Positions 8,395 to 15,817 of a DNA stretch of 64,000 bases are shown in pieces (position 1 is the stretch's first letter; every line of letters begins with the position of its first letter). This stretch comes from an uncultured Verrucomicrobia subdivision 3 bacterium. GTDB taxonomy: Bacteria; Verrucomicrobiota; Verrucomicrobiia; Limisphaerales; UBA11358. The stretch covers positions 62,001 through 126,000 of the forward strand of contig CAIXUZ010000011.1 in assembly GCA_903922735.1 (NCBI GenBank). The letters are read 5' to 3'. The notes beneath the pieces were generated by a model. It had not been told where the DNA came from. It saw nothing but the letters and a program-made list of their open reading frames with translations, and searched no databases. The position numbers and the translations under genes are program-made.

Positions 8395-8449
8395 CCAGCG
8401 CATGCAAAAACTGCGCAGCCACCGCCGGGGTGCGCAGATTTTGCGCTGG
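8395..8449 (+). terminator. Long hairpin directly after the ATPase stop codon
   Basis: CCAGCGCA at 8395-8402 pairs with TGCGCTGG at 8442-8449, and inside it CTGCGCA at 8411-8417 pairs with TGCGCAG at 8431-8437. The structure begins on the base after the TGA. There is no good T-run after the stem, so it may slow or stop transcription in a Rho-assisted way, or protect the 3' end, rather than act as a classical intrinsic terminator. It separates the secretion-like cassette from the sigma-54-type promoter downstream. Confidence 0.5.
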
Positions 8450-8489
8450 CAATCCCGATGATTTGCTGGGAAAGCCGACGCTTTTGGCA

Positions 8490-8504
8490 TGGCATGTATA
8501 TTGC
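8490..8504 (+). promoter_or_regulatory. Sigma-54-type (-24/-12) promoter
   Basis: The sequence TGGCATGTATATTGC fits the sigma-54 consensus TGGCAyr-N4-TTGC: GG at 8491-8492 and GC at 8503-8504 are separated by exactly 10 bases. Transcription should start near 8515, about 70 bases before the ATG at 8588. It would drive the small secreted protein and, if there is read-through, the type II secretion operon. An NtrC-type activator and a partner-like kinase lie at the far end of that locus. No strong activator-binding inverted repeat was identified upstream, because that region is the end of the ATPase gene and its hairpin. Confidence 0.62.
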
Positions 8505-8587
8505 GTACGACGGTGCATGCCATGTTTTCACGAAAGTGACAGCGCGGACAAAAAGCAACCAACATCTCAAAAACCATAAATAAATCC

Positions 8588-9148
8588 ATGAAACTTAATC
8601 GCATCATCACCTTGTGCGCGATGGCGGCCACGCTGGCCATCAGCGCGACCAGCCTGCTGGCGCAGGACAATCCCGGCACCAACCAAAGCGGCGCGGGCGG
8701 CCAGCCGCGTAATCGCGGTAATTTTGACCCCGCACAATTCCAGCAGCGCATGCTGGATGGAACGCGGGATCGCCTTGGATTCACGAACGATGTGGAATGG
8801 GACGCCGTGAAACCGCTCGTGCAGAAAGTCCTGGAAGCCCAGATGGCCGCGCGCAGCGGCCAGTTGCGCGGCCTCATGGGGGGACGCAACCGGGGCGGCA
8901 ACAATGGCGATCAGGCTGGCAACCGTTCACGCCCAAGCTTTGGCGGCCAGTCCAATCCCGAGGCGGAAGCGTTGCAAAAAGCGCTAGATGACAATGCGCC
9001 GGCCGGACAGGTCAAAGATTTGCTCGCGAAATACAAAGCCGCGCAGAAAGTGAAGCAAGACAAGCTGGAAGCGGCGCAGGCTGAACTTAAAACGGTGCTC
9101 ACCACCAAACAGGAAGCGCAAGCCGTCCTGGTCGGCCTGGTGAACTAA
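8588..9148 (+). CDS. Small secreted Gly/Asn/Gln-rich protein of unknown function
   Basis: The product has 186 residues. Residues 1-25 form a signal peptide ending SLLAQ, followed by a low-complexity Asn/Gly/Gln linker. A first helical piece (QFQQRMLDGTRDRLGFTNDV) and a C-terminal helical piece (AEALQKALDDNAPAGQVKDL) flank a second Gly/Arg/Asn-rich linker at about residues 97-120. The helical pieces recall periplasmic Spy/LTXXQ-like helical proteins, but I do not see the diagnostic motif. It ends 26 bases before gspE and follows a sigma-54-type promoter, so it may be an accessory or a substrate of the secretion system. Function unknown. Confidence 0.75.
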   Translation: MKLNRIITLCAMAATLAISATSLLAQDNPGTNQSGAGGQPRNRGNFDPAQFQQRMLDGTRDRLGFTNDVEWDAVKPLVQKVLEAQMAARSGQLRGLMGGRNRGGNNGDQAGNRSRPSFGGQSNPEAEALQKALDDNAPAGQVKDLLAKYKAAQKVKQDKLEAAQAELKTVLTTKQEAQAVLVGLVN

Positions 9149-9174
9149 ACCTTCAAAGCGAAAGCTGACGATTC

Positions 9175-10896
9175 ATGGCGATCACGCCGGTTCAGGATTC
9201 CCGGCAGTTGCTGGCACGCATGGCGGCGTCCCGGCAACTGTCTTCGCTGGATGCCGACACGCTCGCGAAGCTGCCGCTACACAGCGAAGAAGAAATTCTC
9301 CGCTGGCTGGCGGATGAATACGGGCTCAGTTTCACGACGCTCGAAGACGTGGAACCGGATCGTCAGATTCTCTCGCTCTTTCCCGCGCGCATCCTGCTGA
9401 AGGAGGAATTGCTTCCGCTGCAACGGGTGAACGGCGCGGTGGAGGTTGCCACCAGCCGGCTTTTTGCCACGCAAGGATTCGACGCGCTTAAAACTTTGAC
9501 CGGCCTGAACCTCAAGCCGGTGCTGGCCTCGACCGAAGCCATCCAGCGCGAAATCAAGAAGCGCCTCGGTGTCGGCGCCGACACCATCGGCACCCTTGAC
9601 GAGGAAAAAGGCCTGCAAGTTCTGGACGAAAATGCCGAGGGCAACGATCTCGACAGCGGCGAGGAAGACGAGGCCTCCATCATCCGCTTCGTCAACCAGG
9701 TCTTGAAAGACGCGATTGAACTGCGTGCGTCCGACGTCCACCTCGAGCCGTTCGAGGATGAATTCCGCATCCGCTATCGCATTGACGGCGAATTACAGGA
9801 AGTTCCCGTGCCCGCCCAACTCAAGCGTTTTCAGCCGGCGATTGTTTCGCGCGTGAAAATCCTGAGCCATCTCAACATCGCGGAAAAACGCCTGCCGCAA
9901 GACGGCCGCATCAAGGTGCGCATCGAACAGGCCGAGGTGGACATCCGGGTTTCGGTGATTCCGATGCTGCACGGCGAAGCCGTGGTGATGCGCTTGTTAC
10001 GGCAGAATTCCACCCTGCGCGGCCTGGGTGAAATCGGGATGAACCAGCGGGAGCTGGAACATTTTCAACACGTTCTCGGCATGCCGCACGGAATCATTCT
10101 GGTCACCGGCCCGACCGGCTCCGGCAAAACTTCCACACTCTATACGGCGCTGAACGAAATCAACGATGCCGTCCGCAAAATCATCACCGTGGAAGACCCG
10201 GTGGAATATCAGCTCAAAGGCGTCAATCAAATCCAGGTCAATGAAAAATCCGGCCTGACGTTTGCGCGTGGACTGCGCTCGATTCTTCGCCACGACCCGG
10301 ACGTGATTCTCATCGGCGAAATCCGCGATGCGGAAACCGCGCAGATTGCCGTGCAAGCGTCGCTCACCGGCCATCTGGTGTTTTCCACGCTGCACACCAA
10401 CGATGCGCCCGGCGCGCTCACGCGCCTGGTGGACATGGGCGTGGAGCCCTATCTCGTCGCATCGTCGCTCGAAGCGGTGCTCGCCCAGCGCCTGGTCCGC
10501 GTGCTTTGCCCGCACTGCAAACAGGCCGACAATTCTGCGACAGCGCAGACGTTGAAAGCCAAGCTTGGCATCGCAGCGGACAAAGTCATTTTTAAATCCG
10601 TGGGCTGCCGCGAATGCCGCAACACCGGCTTCTTCGGGCGACACGCCATTTTTGAGTGGATGGACACGGACGAGGAAATCCGCCAGTTGATTTTGAAATC
10701 CGCCTCCACGGACCAAATCCGCAACGCCGCGCGCCGCGCCGGCATGACGACGCTCGCCGAGGACGGCTGGCGGCTGGTCGCGGCCGGAGTGACGACGGTC
10801 GAGGAAGTGTTGAGCGTCACGACGGCGAAGGAAGTCGAGCGCTCGCAGAAAGTCGAATCCGGGGAAACCGCCGCGAGCCTCGCGGTGGCGAGATAG
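9175..10896 (+). CDS. gspE: Type II secretion / type IV pilus assembly ATPase GspE
   Basis: This 573-residue cytoplasmic hexameric ATPase powers pseudopilus assembly. Residues 1-140 are the GspE N-terminal domain that contacts GspL. The arginine-rich ASDVHLEPFEDEFRIRYRID and the Walker A box GPTGSGKT at 312-319 follow. The Walker B region (HDPDVILIGEIRD), a His box (STLHTNDAP), and a tetracysteine metal site, CPHC at 445-448 and CREC at 478-481, complete the family signature. Length and order are normal. It is the first machinery gene of the operon. The stop is followed by a 116-bp gap filled by a heptamer repeat before gspF. A PilB-type role is possible by sequence, but the gspG-M set next to it supports type II secretion. 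Confidence 0.93.
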   Translation: MAITPVQDSRQLLARMAASRQLSSLDADTLAKLPLHSEEEILRWLADEYGLSFTTLEDVEPDRQILSLFPARILLKEELLPLQRVNGAVEVATSRLFATQGFDALKTLTGLNLKPVLASTEAIQREIKKRLGVGADTIGTLDEEKGLQVLDENAEGNDLDSGEEDEASIIRFVNQVLKDAIELRASDVHLEPFEDEFRIRYRIDGELQEVPVPAQLKRFQPAIVSRVKILSHLNIAEKRLPQDGRIKVRIEQAEVDIRVSVIPMLHGEAVVMRLLRQNSTLRGLGEIGMNQRELEHFQHVLGMPHGIILVTGPTGSGKTSTLYTALNEINDAVRKIITVEDPVEYQLKGVNQIQVNEKSGLTFARGLRSILRHDPDVILIGEIRDAETAQIAVQASLTGHLVFSTLHTNDAPGALTRLVDMGVEPYLVASSLEAVLAQRLVRVLCPHCKQADNSATAQTLKAKLGIAADKVIFKSVGCRECRNTGFFGRHAIFEWMDTDEEIRQLILKSASTDQIRNAARRAGMTTLAEDGWRLVAAGVTTVEEVLSVTTAKEVERSQKVESGETAASLAVAR

Positions 10897-10907
10897 AATG
10901 AAGAAAC

Positions 10908-11000
10908 GTTCAACATTCAACGCTCAACGCTCAACGCCCAATGGCTGCGTGGCGCCGCTCCTTGAAGGGTCGGCGTTGAATGTTGGCTGTTGGATGTTTT
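10908..11000. repeat. Heptamer-periodic inverted-repeat element between gspE and gspF
   Basis: The left arm has five 7-base units at 10908-10942 (GTTCAAC, ATTCAAC, GCTCAAC twice, GCCCAAT). After a 30-base loop, the right arm at 10973-11000 has complementary-type units GCGTTGA, ATGTTGG, CTGTTGG and ATGTTTT. The transcript could form a long imperfect hairpin between two operon genes, perhaps tuning the gspE/gspF ratio. It ends 12 bases before the gspF start. Confidence 0.7.
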
Positions 11001-11012
11001 CCTGATTTTCAA

Positions 11013-12266
11013 ATGCCGACGTTTTCCTACAAAGCATTGCAAGCCGACGGCAAAATGGCCGAAGGCGTGCTGGAGGCCGCCGGCCGTCCCGATGCATTGC
11101 GGCAAATGGAAACGCTCGGTTTGCGTCCGGTGAACCTTGCCGAAAAAAACGCGGCGGGAAAAACCGGTTCCGCTCCGGCGGGCACGCCCGGCAATCTCGG
11201 CAACGTTTCTTTCAAGTTCGAGTCCAAAAAAGTTTCGGCGAAGGAACTGGAAAATTTCACCCGTTTGCTTTCCAGCCTGCTCGCGGCCGGCGTGCCGCTG
11301 AGCCGCGCCCTGGTGATTCTTTACAAGGAATCCTCGTCGCCGGCGGCGCAGGCAAAGTGGAAGCAAGTGCACGACCTCGTGGTGGACGGCATGTCGCTGG
11401 CCAACGCGATGGCGCAATCACCGGACACATTCCCGCGCGTCTATGTCGCAATGGTGGAGGCGGGCGAGGCGGGCGGATTTTTGGACGTGGTGCTGGCGCA
11501 GATCGCCGATTTTCAGACGCGGGAGAAGGAGCTGAAATCCAAGGTGCTCACGGCGATGATTTATCCGTGCATCCTGTTGTTTCTCGCGCTGGTGGTGCTG
11601 ACGGTGCTCCTGGTTTTCTTCATCCCGAAATTTCAAAAGGTTTTTGCCAGCGTCCACGGTTCGTTGCCGCTGATCACCCAACTGGTCATCGGCCTGAGCC
11701 ATCTCGTGCGGTCGTACGGGGTATTCGTCGCCCTGGGAATTGGCGCGGCGGGCTTTCTGGTGCGGGCGTGGTTTGTGTCCGAAAAAGGCAAGCGCTCGTG
11801 GGAAGGCATCGTTTTGAAATCGCCGCTCGTCGGCCCGCTCATCGCGCAATTCGCGATGGCCCGTTTCTGCCGGATGCTGGGCACGCTGCTCAGCGCCGGC
11901 GTGCCGCTGGTGCAGGGCTTGAATGTCTCGCGCCGGTCCATCGGCAACCAGATTCTGGTGGATGCCGTCGGCCAGTCCATCGAACGCGTGCAGCAGGGCG
12001 GCAGGCTCGGCCAGAGTCTGGGTGATTGCAAAGCGCTTTTTTCCGGCGCGGTCCTGGAAATGATTTCCGTCGCGGAAGAGAGCGGCAAACTGGATGTGGA
12101 ATTAATCCGCGTCGCCAGCGTCACGGAAGTGGATCTGGACCGCAATTTGAAGACCGCCGTCGCCTTTGCGGAACCGCTGATGCTGTTTCTCATCGCCGGA
12201 TTCATCGGCGTCATTTTCATCTCGATGCTGCTGCCCGTATTCTCATTGCAGGATTACATCAAATAA
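11013..12266 (+). CDS. gspF: Type II secretion inner membrane platform protein GspF
   Basis: The ATG at 11013 gives MPTFSYKALQADGKM, the usual GspF/PilC beginning. An open frame from 10980 would add 11 residues encoded by the repeat, so I reject that start. The 417-residue protein has a short N-terminal domain, a Gly/Ala-rich linker at about 50-65, and two GspF repeats (LENFTRLLSSLLAAGVPLSR and ARFCRMLGTLLSAGVPLVQG) separated by membrane segments. A last hydrophobic helix sits near the end (LMLFLIAGFIGVIFISMLLP). It forms the membrane platform on which GspE acts. Twelve bases separate it from gspG. Confidence 0.93.
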   Translation: MPTFSYKALQADGKMAEGVLEAAGRPDALRQMETLGLRPVNLAEKNAAGKTGSAPAGTPGNLGNVSFKFESKKVSAKELENFTRLLSSLLAAGVPLSRALVILYKESSSPAAQAKWKQVHDLVVDGMSLANAMAQSPDTFPRVYVAMVEAGEAGGFLDVVLAQIADFQTREKELKSKVLTAMIYPCILLFLALVVLTVLLVFFIPKFQKVFASVHGSLPLITQLVIGLSHLVRSYGVFVALGIGAAGFLVRAWFVSEKGKRSWEGIVLKSPLVGPLIAQFAMARFCRMLGTLLSAGVPLVQGLNVSRRSIGNQILVDAVGQSIERVQQGGRLGQSLGDCKALFSGAVLEMISVAEESGKLDVELIRVASVTEVDLDRNLKTAVAFAEPLMLFLIAGFIGVIFISMLLPVFSLQDYIK

Positions 12267-12278
12267 CCCGGAACCTTT

Positions 12279-12710
12279 ATGAACATCCAAATCAAACCAC
12301 TCATTCAAACAACGAAACTGCGCCGCGCTTTCACGCTGGTCGAAATGCTGCTGGTCGTCACCATCATCGGCATTCTCGCGGCGCTGGTGATCCCGAAAAT
12401 CGTTGGGCGCAGCGAACAAGCCCGCGCCACGGCCGCGCACGCCGACATTTCCTCCATCAAGACGGCGCTCGATGCATTCGAGGTGGACAACGGCTTTTAT
12501 CCGAAGAGCCTCCAGGACCTGGTGACCGCGCCGAGCAACGCCAAGAACTGGCACGGGCCGTATCTGGAAAAAGTTCCGCAGGATCCCTGGGGGAATAATT
12601 ACGTTTACTATTTCCCCGGCAAGCACAACCCGAGCGCCTTCGACCTCTTGTCAATCGGACCGGACGCCAAGGAAGGCACGGAAGATGATGTTGGCAACTG
12701 GACGAAGTAA
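12279..12710 (+). CDS. gspG: Major pseudopilin GspG
   Basis: This 143-residue protein has a short basic leader, then RRAFTLVEMLLVVTIIGILA, which is the prepilin peptidase site followed by the hydrophobic N-terminal helix with the conserved Glu at +5. The residue before the cleaved bond is Ala instead of Gly. The C-terminal part has the GspG signature (ALDAFEVDNGFYPKSLQDL and VPQDPWGNNYVYYFPG) with an acidic loop able to hold calcium. It builds the pseudopilus shaft. The stop is followed directly by the gspH start. Confidence 0.92.
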   Translation: MNIQIKPLIQTTKLRRAFTLVEMLLVVTIIGILAALVIPKIVGRSEQARATAAHADISSIKTALDAFEVDNGFYPKSLQDLVTAPSNAKNWHGPYLEKVPQDPWGNNYVYYFPGKHNPSAFDLLSIGPDAKEGTEDDVGNWTK

Positions 12711-13289
12711 ATGAAATTGCGAATTACGAATTGTGAATTGCGAATGCCGTCTACGCGAACGACCGGCTTCCGTTCATTGTTTGAAATTCGCAGTTCAAAA
12801 ATCGCCTCCGCCTTCACGCTGGTCGAATTGATTCTCGTGCTGGCATTGCTGGTGATTGTCACGTCGCTCGCGGCTCCGGCGCTGTCGAATTTTGTGCGCG
12901 GGCGGGCGCTGGATTCCGAGGCGCGGCGGCTGGCGGCGCTGATGCACGCCGGCCAGAGCCGCGCGGTTTCGGAAGGTGCGACGATGGTGCTGTGGGTGGA
13001 CGAGAAGCAAGGCGCCTACGGCCTGCAAGCCGAGACGAGCGGGCAGGACGGGGATGCGAAGGCGGAGAATCTGAATCTGGATGCCACGCTGCAAATCGCG
13101 GTGGCGAGCGGCAGCGCGGGAACGCCGGCGACGTTTCAGAATTTGCCGGCGGTAAAATTCACGGCGGATGGCGCGGTGGATGAAAACAGTCCGCAGACTT
13201 TAAAATTGACGGACAGCGCCGGGTTTTCGCGCTGGCTGGTGCTCGGCAAAACGCGGCTGGGATATGAAATTCGCGACACCGAGAAATAG
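12711..13289 (+). CDS. gspH: Minor pseudopilin GspH-like
   Basis: The product has 192 residues if the ATG at 12711 is used. The alternative ATG at 12744 removes eleven residues that are encoded by a heptamer repeat (LRITNCELR). The processing site is IASAFTLVELILVLALLVI at about 31-49, so either start leaves an unusually long leader of about 23-34 residues; typical leaders are under 10-15. The remaining sequence has a GspH-like pattern (SEARRLAALMHAGQSRAVSE, then MVLWVDEKQGAYGL). It is a minor pseudopilin of the tip complex. It overlaps gspI by 26 bases. Confidence 0.82.
   Translation: MKLRITNCELRMPSTRTTGFRSLFEIRSSKIASAFTLVELILVLALLVIVTSLAAPALSNFVRGRALDSEARRLAALMHAGQSRAVSEGATMVLWVDEKQGAYGLQAETSGQDGDAKAENLNLDATLQIAVASGSAGTPATFQNLPAVKFTADGAVDENSPQTLKLTDSAGFSRWLVLGKTRLGYEIRDTEK
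12715..12805. repeat. Heptamer-periodic element inside the gspH leader
   Basis: Units AATTGCG, AATTACG, AATTGTG, AATTGCG occupy 12715-12742 in register 7. An imperfect complementary stretch lies at about 12784-12805 (ATTCGCAGTTC region). Both arms are translated as part of the gspH leader if the first ATG is used. The base composition of the units differs from the C/A-rich elements elsewhere, but period and geometry are the same. Confidence 0.6.
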
Positions 13290-13695
13290 CCGGAATGCGG
13301 CGCAGCGCCGCTGCCGCGCATTCACGCTGGCCGAGGTGCTGGCGGCGATGCTGTTTCTCGCCATCGTGATCCCGGCGGCGATCGAGGCGATGCACATCGC
13401 CAGCCTCGCGGGCGAAGTCGGCGCGCGAAAAGGTTCGGCGGCGCGCATTGCGGACCGGGTTTTGAATGAAAGCCTGGTCATGACGAATTGGAACACCGGC
13501 CAGCAAAAAGGCACGGTGACGGAAGGCGGCCGGGAATTCAACTGGACGCTGTCCAGCCAGGCCTGGCCGCAGGATTCGGCCCTGCAGATGGTGACCGCGG
13601 AAGTGAAGTTCACCGCGCAGGGCAAAGATTATTCGGTGAAGCTGGAAACGCTGGCCACCCAGCCGGGGGTGACCACGATGAATTTAACGAAGTGA
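13264..13695 (+). CDS. gspI: Minor pseudopilin GspI-like
   Basis: This 143-residue protein starts inside gspH. It has a basic leader with the processing site CRAFTLAEVLAAMLFLAIVI at about 18-37; the residue before the bond is Ala. The C-terminal globular part (EFNWTLSSQAWPQD and VKFTAQGKDYSVKLETL) is short, as in GspI. It probably joins GspJ and GspK in the tip complex. Its stop overlaps the GTG start of gspJ. The assignment rests on position between gspH and gspJ, the size and the N-terminal motif. Confidence 0.8.
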   Translation: MKFATPRNSRNAAQRRCRAFTLAEVLAAMLFLAIVIPAAIEAMHIASLAGEVGARKGSAARIADRVLNESLVMTNWNTGQQKGTVTEGGREFNWTLSSQAWPQDSALQMVTAEVKFTAQGKDYSVKLETLATQPGVTTMNLTK

Positions 13696-14390
13696 AAATT
13701 GGAACAAACAAACAAGGCGCATTCACGCTGGTCGAGATGATTCTCGCCATCGGCGTGGCCGCCATCGTGCTGGCGGCGGTGAACGCCGTGCTGTTCACGG
13801 CGCTGCATTTGCGCCGGGTGACGACGGAAGCGGTGGATGCCGCCACGCCGCTGGATCAGGCGGTGATGTTCCTGCGCCGTGATTTGCAATGCGTTGTCAC
13901 GCCGACCAACGGCACGAGCAAATTTTTATCCGGCGCATTCAGAGCCGGCACGATCAACAGCATGGGCGCGAGCGAGCCGGTGGCGGTAGAAATGTTCACC
14001 GCGACCGGCGCGTTGAGCGTCAATTCGCCGTGGGCGGACATTCAGCGGGTGACTTATGAATTAAAAAATTCCACGGAGGCCGCCGGCCAGCGCGATTTGT
14101 TTCGCAGCGTGACCCGGAATCTGCTTTCGATCAGCGGCACCCCGGAGGTGGAGGATCAACTGATGCTGAGCGGCGTCGAGAGCGTAAAGTTCTCCTGCTA
14201 TGACGGCTCGCGCTGGCAGGAAGCCTGGGACACCAGTGATGCAAACTCACTTTACACCAATTTACCGATCGCGGTGCGCGTGGAAATCCAGATGACCGGC
14301 GGCAACGCCAAAGAGCCGATCCAGATGGTCGTGCCGATTGATTGCGTGGCGCGAACGAACATGGTTTTGACCAGCGCGACGAGAGGCTGA
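13692..14390 (+). CDS. gspJ: Minor pseudopilin GspJ-like
   Basis: A GTG at 13692 overlaps the gspI stop and gives 232 residues starting VKIGTNKQGAFTLVEMILAI. A longer in-frame opening from 13488 lies entirely within gspI and is rejected. The peptidase site has Ala at -1 and Glu at +5. The globular part contains PLDQAVMFLRRDLQCVV, typical of GspJ-type minor pseudopilins in which a helix follows the transmembrane segment, and an end with several beta strands. It partners GspI and GspK. gspK begins two bases after the stop. Confidence 0.82.
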   Translation: MKIGTNKQGAFTLVEMILAIGVAAIVLAAVNAVLFTALHLRRVTTEAVDAATPLDQAVMFLRRDLQCVVTPTNGTSKFLSGAFRAGTINSMGASEPVAVEMFTATGALSVNSPWADIQRVTYELKNSTEAAGQRDLFRSVTRNLLSISGTPEVEDQLMLSGVESVKFSCYDGSRWQEAWDTSDANSLYTNLPIAVRVEIQMTGGNAKEPIQMVVPIDCVARTNMVLTSATRG

Positions 14391-14392
14391 GA

Positions 14393-15817
14393 ATGAACAT
14401 TCAACCTTCAACATTCAACGCCCAACGCCCAACGCCCAACGGCGTTCGGTTCGGTGCTTCATTGAAGGTTGAAGGTTCAATGTTGAAGGTTGGACGTTTC
14501 CGTAAATCGCAATCCGGTTCCGTGCTGATCATCGTGCTTTGGGTGAGCATCGGCCTGGTCAGCATCGCGCTGTATTTTGCCAACCAGATGACTTACGAAA
14601 TGCGCGCTTCGGATAATCGCGTGAGCGGCCTCATGGCGGATCAAGCCATCGAAGGCGCGGCGCGTTACGTCGGTCTCGCGCTGCTGAACTTTGCGACGAA
14701 CGGCGCCGTGCCGGACAACACGCAATTCCGCTGTGAAGCCGTGCCGGTCGGCGACGCCAAGTTCTGGCTCATCGGCCGCGACCCGGCAGGCGGCAATGCC
14801 ACCGATCCGTATTTCGGCCTGGTGGACGAGGGCGGCAAACTGAATTTGAACAATGTCAGCACCAATGTTTTTCAATATCTGCCGAACGTCTATTCTGATT
14901 TTGCCGACGCGATCATGGACTGGCGCGGCACGAACGGCGTGGTGGCGCTCGATTACACGTCGCTCGGCTACGCGCCGAAATATGCCCCGTTTGAGACGGT
15001 GGATGAGCTGCGCCTTGTTTATGGCGCCTCGGTGGAAATGCTCGCCGGCGAGGATTTGAACCGCAACGGCGTCGCTGATAAAAACAAAAAAGACTTGAAC
15101 AGCAACGGCGCGCTGGATTCCGGCCTGCTGGAATACACCACGGTTTACACGCGCGAGCCGAATTTTCATTCGGACAGCACGAGGCTGACCAACATGAACA
15201 CGGCGTCGAGCGCCCAGGTCCGGTCGCTCCTGCAAAATGCCAGCATCAGCACTTCCTATGTGCCCCAGCTGATGGCGACCAACCCGACGGCGCGGCCTTA
15301 TCGCGGATTTTTGGGGCTGGCGCTGCGGTGTAAAAACATCGGCATGAGTTCGGATGATTTCGCCCGGCTGGCCAGCAATGTGACGACGAGCACCAACACC
15401 TATTTTCGCGGCCGCGTAAACGTCAACACCGCCAATGCCGAAGTGCTAACGGCTTTGTTCATGGGCGTAAACGTGGATGAATCAACAGCGATCAACGCGG
15501 CGCAGACGCTTGTCACATATCGCCAGCAGAATCCCGGCAATCTCGGCTCCATCGCGTGGATTATAGACTCACTGGGCAACACCAGTCCGGTGATCACCGG
15601 ACTGGCGCGCGGCGATTACGTCACCACGCGCAGCTACCAGTTCACGGCGGACATCGCGGCGGTCGGGCCGTATGGGCGCGGATATCGCCGCGTGAAATTG
15701 ATTTTCGACGTGAGCAATGGAACGCCCATCATCTTGTACCGGCAGGATTTGAGCCGGCTGGGCTGGGCGCTCGGTGAAACAGTGCGGGAAAACATGGTCG
15801 CGAAGAACACGGAATGA
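14393..15817 (+). CDS. gspK: Type II secretion minor pseudopilin GspK
   Basis: From the ATG at 14393 the product has 474 residues; from the ATG at 14480 it has 445 and begins MLKVGRFRKSQSGSVLIIVL. The first 30 residues of the long version are repeat-encoded (QPSTFNAQRPTPNG), so the shorter start is more natural. GspK is the large pseudopilin that caps the tip and lacks the +5 Glu; here SVLIIVLWVSI follows Gly, as expected. Inside are the saposin-like helical domain, DEGGKLNLNNVSTNVFQYLP, and a Ca-type loop DLNRNGVADKNKKDLNSNGA at about residues 222-241. It overlaps gspL by 4 bases. Confidence 0.85.
   Translation: MNIQPSTFNAQRPTPNGVRFGASLKVEGSMLKVGRFRKSQSGSVLIIVLWVSIGLVSIALYFANQMTYEMRASDNRVSGLMADQAIEGAARYVGLALLNFATNGAVPDNTQFRCEAVPVGDAKFWLIGRDPAGGNATDPYFGLVDEGGKLNLNNVSTNVFQYLPNVYSDFADAIMDWRGTNGVVALDYTSLGYAPKYAPFETVDELRLVYGASVEMLAGEDLNRNGVADKNKKDLNSNGALDSGLLEYTTVYTREPNFHSDSTRLTNMNTASSAQVRSLLQNASISTSYVPQLMATNPTARPYRGFLGLALRCKNIGMSSDDFARLASNVTTSTNTYFRGRVNVNTANAEVLTALFMGVNVDESTAINAAQTLVTYRQQNPGNLGSIAWIIDSLGNTSPVITGLARGDYVTTRSYQFTADIAAVGPYGRGYRRVKLIFDVSNGTPIILYRQDLSRLGWALGETVRENMVAKNTE
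14399..14495. repeat. Heptamer-periodic inverted repeat overlapping the 5' end of gspK
   Basis: 14399-14440 is made of ATTCAAC, CTTCAAC, ATTCAAC and three GCCCAAC units. 14461-14495 is made of ATTGAAG, GTTGAAG, GTTCAAT, GTTGAAG and GTTGGAC. The two arms are roughly complementary around a 20-base loop. The right arm carries both a GAAGG purine tract and an ATG at 14480, so the element can supply a start site for gspK. Confidence 0.75.
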
